Positions 5,506 to 10,734 of a DNA stretch of 10,734 nucleotides are shown here, one piece after another. The stretch's first letter is position 1; every line of letters begins with the position of its first letter. The translations under genes and the position numbers were made by a program. The stretch is from Betaproteobacteria bacterium (lineage in GTDB: Bacteria; Pseudomonadota; Gammaproteobacteria; Burkholderiales; Thiobacillaceae), in NCBI GenBank assembly GCA_016873905.1, contig VGVU01000044.1, positions 1-10,734 on the forward strand. The letters are read 5' to 3'. Under the pieces are notes generated by a model. The model saw nothing but the letters and a program-made list of their open reading frames with translations, was not told where the DNA came from and ran no database searches.

Positions 5506-6863
5506 GAGTCTGCTTTCTGATCAAGTTCGCGCAGGCTGGCGAGGCGTTCACCGATGCGTTGTTCCAGGCCGCGATCCGTGGGTCGGTAGAATTGGACCTG
5601 CAAACCGGCCGGCAGATAACTTGACCCCGCCGCGTAGCCTTGCGGTTCGTCATGGGCATAGCGATAACCCTGACCGTGACCGAGGTCCTTCATTAAACGC
5701 GTTGGCGCGTTGCGCAGATGTTCCGGAACGGGCAGCGTCCCTGTGGCCTTGACCAAGGCCTGGGCGTCATTCCAGGCGCGATACACGGCATTGCTCTTGG
5801 CGGCGACCGCAAGATAGGTGACGGCCTGGGCGAGGGCCAGTTCGCCCTCTGGCGAGCCGAGTCGTTCGTAAACGGCCACCGCCTCCAGCGCCAGGGTGTG
5901 GGCGCGCGGGTCGGCCAGACCGATATCCTCACTCGCCATGCGGATGAGGCGGCGGCCAATATAGAGTGGATCGGCCCCGCCATCGAGCATGCGGGCCAGC
6001 CAGTACAGGGCAGCGTCCGGATGAGAGCCGCGCACCGCCTTGTGCAGGGCCGAGATCTGGTCGTAGAACTGATCGCCACCCTTGTCGAAACGACGGCGTG
6101 CCGGCGCCAATGTTTGGCTACAGAAATCGCTGTCGATGTGACTGCGGCCTGTTGCCTGGGCCGCGATCCCCAGTTGTTCGACCATATTCAACAAGCGCCG
6201 CGCATCGCCATCTGCGTTACCCAGCAGGAGGCTGCGGGCGGCGTCATCCAGGGTGATCGCCGCATCCTGCTGGGCCAGTGCACGGTCGAGGAGGGCGGCG
6301 AGTTCCTCATCCGTCAGGGATCTCAGGACATAAACCTGGGTGCGGGAGAGGAGGGCGCCGACGACCTCGAAGGACGGGTTTTCGGTGGTGGCGCCAATAA
6401 AGGTAATAAGGCCGGACTCGACATGGGGCAGGAAGGCATCCTGCTGGGCCTTGTTGAAGCGGTGCACCTCATCGACAAAAAGCAGGGTGCGACGCCCGGC
6501 CTGGCGGTTGATGCGGGCGCGTTCAATGGCCTCACGGATCTCCTTGATGCCAGCCAGGACCGCAGAGACTGGGATAAAGTCAGCCTGAAAATGCTGTGCC
6601 GCAAGGCGGGCGAGGGTGGTCTTGCCTACCCCCGGAGGTCCCCAGAGGATCATTGAATGCAGGCGCCCGGATTCAAAGGCAAGACAGAGCGGCATGCCCG
6701 GACCCAGCAGATGCGGTTGCCCGATGACCTGACTCAGGCGGGAAGGGCGCAGGCGTTCGGCGAGCGGGATGGCGTTTTCACTGCGGACCCTTGCGGGCGG
6801 GGTGTCGCCGAACAGGTCGTCGCCCAACGGGGGCGTATCCGCCTTAGCGGTCTCCAATGACAT
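5502..6863 (-). CDS. rarA: Replication-associated recombination protein A, AAA+ ATPase
   Basis: RarA (MgsA) is a clamp-loader-like ATPase related to eukaryotic WRNIP1/Mgs1. It acts at stalled replication forks and interacts with single-stranded DNA-binding protein. The 453-residue product has Walker A GPPGVGKT at 75-82, Walker B LLFVDEVH ending at 134, sensor 1 GATTENPSF near 157-165, a probable arginine finger in LLSRTQ (about R174) and sensor 2 GDARRLLN near 219-226. The C-terminal tetramerisation region includes YWLARMLDGGADPLYI and RRLIRMASEDIGLADP. An N-terminal DLFGDTPPAR-like segment before PLAERLRP is normal for the family. Its ATG lies inside the end of lolA (20-bp overlap), preceded by AAGGGG at short spacing. 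ftsK-lolA-rarA is a conserved order in gammaproteobacteria. Confidence 0.96.
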   Translation of the reverse strand: MSLETAKADTPPLGDDLFGDTPPARVRSENAIPLAERLRPSRLSQVIGQPHLLGPGMPLCLAFESGRLHSMILWGPPGVGKTTLARLAAQHFQADFIPVSAVLAGIKEIREAIERARINRQAGRRTLLFVDEVHRFNKAQQDAFLPHVESGLITFIGATTENPSFEVVGALLSRTQVYVLRSLTDEELAALLDRALAQQDAAITLDDAARSLLLGNADGDARRLLNMVEQLGIAAQATGRSHIDSDFCSQTLAPARRRFDKGGDQFYDQISALHKAVRGSHPDAALYWLARMLDGGADPLYIGRRLIRMASEDIGLADPRAHTLALEAVAVYERLGSPEGELALAQAVTYLAVAAKSNAVYRAWNDAQALVKATGTLPVPEHLRNAPTRLMKDLGHGQGYRYAHDEPQGYAAGSSYLPAGLQVQFYRPTDRGLEQRIGERLASLRELDQKADS

Positions 6864-7459
6864 CGACCCCTTTGGGCGGTTTGAAGCGGAACAGGTCGCT
6901 GGCCAGGGCGGGATTGTGTTGCAGGCCGGAGAACTGCAGACGGCTGGTTTGCCCCAGATTGTCTTTCAGTTCCAACACCTCGATGTGGCTGCCCCGGAAG
7001 CCGATGCGAACCTGCTCAAAGGTGCCTTCGCCGCTCTTGGGCGTGGCAAGCAGCCATTCCAGGCCGTCGGAGGTGCCCGCGTCCTTGAGTCGAAAGTGCT
7101 TTTCAATGTCATTGCTACCGGCGAGGAGGGCGGCCGGACTTTGTCCGATGGCCAGATTCATGCGCTGGACCGTGACTTGTTCCAGATCCGGATCGTAGAA
7201 CCAGACCTTTTTGCCATCGCCGACGATGATCTGGGCATAGGGCTTCTCATAGACCCAGCGAAACAGGCTGGGGCGGGCAAAGACCATGTTGCCGCTGCTG
7301 TTCTGCAGCTTGCGGCCGTTACGATCCACAACGGTTTGAGAAAAGTGGCCACGCAAGGTGCGGGTCTCTGAGAGGTATTCTTGCAGACGATCAAGGGCAT
7401 CGGCATGGGCCAGACCGGGGCCCAGGGTCATCAAAACAAGCGTACAGGTGAGGAAGAGT

Positions 7460-7467
<8 letters not shown>
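6844..7467 (-). CDS. lolA: Outer-membrane lipoprotein carrier protein LolA
   Basis: LolA is the periplasmic chaperone that takes lipoproteins from the LolCDE transporter to LolB at the outer membrane. The 207-residue precursor starts MNKLFLTCTLVLMTLGPG and has a Sec signal peptide with likely cleavage after AHA (residue 22). The mature part shows LRGHFSQTVVDRNG, the SGNMVFARPSLFRWVYEKPYAQIIVGDGKKVWFYDPDLEQVTV core (given here as a region, about 58-98), and a C-terminal LQFSGLQHNPALASDLFRFKPPKGVDVI. These fit the family's unclosed beta-barrel. I chose ATG 7467 because it begins a proper signal peptide; the frame is open to 7524, but that would bury it. It overlaps the ftsK end by 8 bp with no good Shine-Dalgarno sequence, pointing to translational coupling. 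Confidence 0.95.
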
Positions 7468-9769
<2,302 letters not shown>

Positions 9770-9956
9770 GGGTCGCCACTATAGAGGTAGTCGGTCTCGG
9801 GCGCTATGGTCCCGTATGAACGCTATAATGTATATTATGTTAAATATGCGGTGGAGATGATACGGTTTGCCAAGGCCTTGCGATCAGAGTGCCTCCCTTC
9901 CGGTGGCCTCGGGCATAATGCGGTCATCCAAGCCCATTACCTCTCGGAGTTCACTC
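9770..9956. promoter_or_regulatory. ftsK-trxB divergent intergenic region with AT-rich island
   Basis: This 187-bp gap must hold promoters for both divergent genes. An AT-rich island at about 9820-9848 stands out from the GC-rich surroundings. It contains a perfect TATAAT (9824-9829, plus strand) and a 14-bp near-palindrome ATAATGTATATTAT (9825-9838), with -10-like hexamers on both strands but no convincing -35 at proper spacing on either. A second candidate, CATAAT at 9914-9919 on the plus strand, would give trxB a short leader of about 30 nt, again with a poor -35. GGAG at 9946-9949 is the trxB Shine-Dalgarno sequence, 7 nt before its ATG. I cannot assign the promoters firmly. Confidence 0.45.
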
Positions 9957-10734
9957 ATGTCGAAGCACAGCCGTCTGCTCATTCTCGGATCCGGTCCTGC
10001 CGGTTATAGCGCCGCCATCTATGCCGCCCGCGCCAATCTGAAGCCGGTCATCATTACGGGCATGCAACAAGGCGGACAGCTCACTACCACGACCGAGGTC
10101 GATAACTGGCCGGCGGATGTTGATGGGGTTCAGGGGCCGGCACTGATGGAGCGCTTCCAGCGCCATGCCGAGCGCTTCGGCACTGAGATCCTGTTTGACC
10201 ACATTCATACCGTCCACCTGAATGAGCGCCCCTTTACCCTCATCGGCGATGCCGATACCTATACCTGTGACGCGCTGATCATTGCGACCGGCGCCTCGGC
10301 GATGTATCTGGGCCTGCCTTCAGAGGAGAAATTCATGGGGCGCGGCGTCTCCGGATGCGCCACCTGTGATGGTTTCTTCTACAGAAATCAGGAAGTCGCC
10401 GTCATTGGCGGCGGCAATACGGCCGTTGAGGAGGCCATCTACCTCTCCAACATCGCCAGCAAGGTCACCCTGGTGCACCGCCGCGATACCTTCAAGGCCG
10501 AGCGCATTATGGTTGATCACTTAATGGAGCGCGTAAAGGAAGGAAAAATTGTCCTTGAATTGAATAGCAATCTGGACGAGGTTCTGGGCGACGCCAGCGG
10601 CGTGACCGGGATGCGCCTACGCCACAATGATGGCACCACCAAGGATCTGGCGGTGTCGGGCATCTTCATCGCCATCGGCCACAAACCCAATACTGATATC
10701 TTTGCCGGCCAACTGGAACTCGACCACGGTTACA
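9957..10734 (+). CDS. trxB: Thioredoxin reductase, cut by the window end
   Basis: TrxB is the FAD-dependent enzyme that reduces thioredoxin with NADPH. The first 259 residues are visible; the E. coli protein has about 321, so the C-terminal FAD-binding end is missing because the window stops, not through damage. Visible are the FAD-binding GSGPAGYSAA near 11-20, GGQLTTTTEVDNWP near 39-52, the redox-active CATC at 134-137 followed by DGFFYR, the NADPH-binding GGGNTAVEEA near 151-160 with HRRDTFKAE near 174-182, and FIAIGHKPNT near 237-246. The HRR motif fits NADPH specificity. ATG 9957 has GGAG 7 nt upstream. It is the only gene in the window on the plus strand, and trxB beside ftsK recalls the E. 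coli neighbourhood, where lrp lies between them. Confidence 0.96.
   Translation, partial: MSKHSRLLILGSGPAGYSAAIYAARANLKPVIITGMQQGGQLTTTTEVDNWPADVDGVQGPALMERFQRHAERFGTEILFDHIHTVHLNERPFTLIGDADTYTCDALIIATGASAMYLGLPSEEKFMGRGVSGCATCDGFFYRNQEVAVIGGGNTAVEEAIYLSNIASKVTLVHRRDTFKAERIMVDHLMERVKEGKIVLELNSNLDEVLGDASGVTGMRLRHNDGTTKDLAVSGIFIAIGHKPNTDIFAGQLELDHGY

Noticed and set aside
5718..6656. 312-codon open frame on the plus strand opposite rarA
   Set aside because: It mirrors an intact rarA, has no motif, no ribosome-binding site and no promoter.

Overview
The window looks like a chromosomal housekeeping region from a GC-rich, Gram-negative proteobacterium, most likely a gammaproteobacterium. The evidence is the order rpsB-tsf-pyrH-frr-uppS-cdsA-ispC, a neighbouring ftsK-lolA-rarA group with a divergent trxB, and an rpsB leader that folds like the S2-responsive leaders of that class. 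LolA and undecaprenyl-PP synthesis imply a two-membrane envelope with peptidoglycan. I cannot name a genus. I saw no insertion sequence, phage gene, tRNA, rRNA or CRISPR array.

Layout, from the right end against the coordinates. trxB (plus strand, cut by the window end) diverges from ftsK across a 187-bp gap holding an AT-rich island. On the minus strand ftsK, lolA, rarA and an uncharacterised 190-residue membrane protein follow with overlaps of 8, 20 and 4 bp, so they look like one translationally coupled operon. After the 190-residue gene comes the rpsB promoter with a GC-rich discriminator, then a leader of about 115 nt that can form a pseudoknot beside the rpsB Shine-Dalgarno sequence. 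rpsB and tsf are separated by 135 bp that contain a three-copy 11-bp tandem repeat and a strong hairpin ending in a U tract. tsf-pyrH-frr-uppS-cdsA-ispC then run on with gaps of 3, 14 and 33 bp, a possible overlap at uppS/cdsA, and 21 bp before ispC, which is cut by the window start.

Functionally, the rpsB cluster joins translation (S2, EF-Ts, ribosome recycling factor) with UMP phosphorylation and the start of lipid supply: isoprenoid precursor (IspC), C55 carrier (UppS) and CDP-diacylglycerol (CdsA). The ftsK group covers chromosome segregation at the septum, lipoprotein trafficking and replication-fork maintenance.

I found no clearly new multi-gene system. The most interesting items are the predicted rpsB leader pseudoknot, the rpsB-tsf intercistronic attenuator with its tandem repeat, and the conserved-looking Cys/His membrane protein of unknown function.
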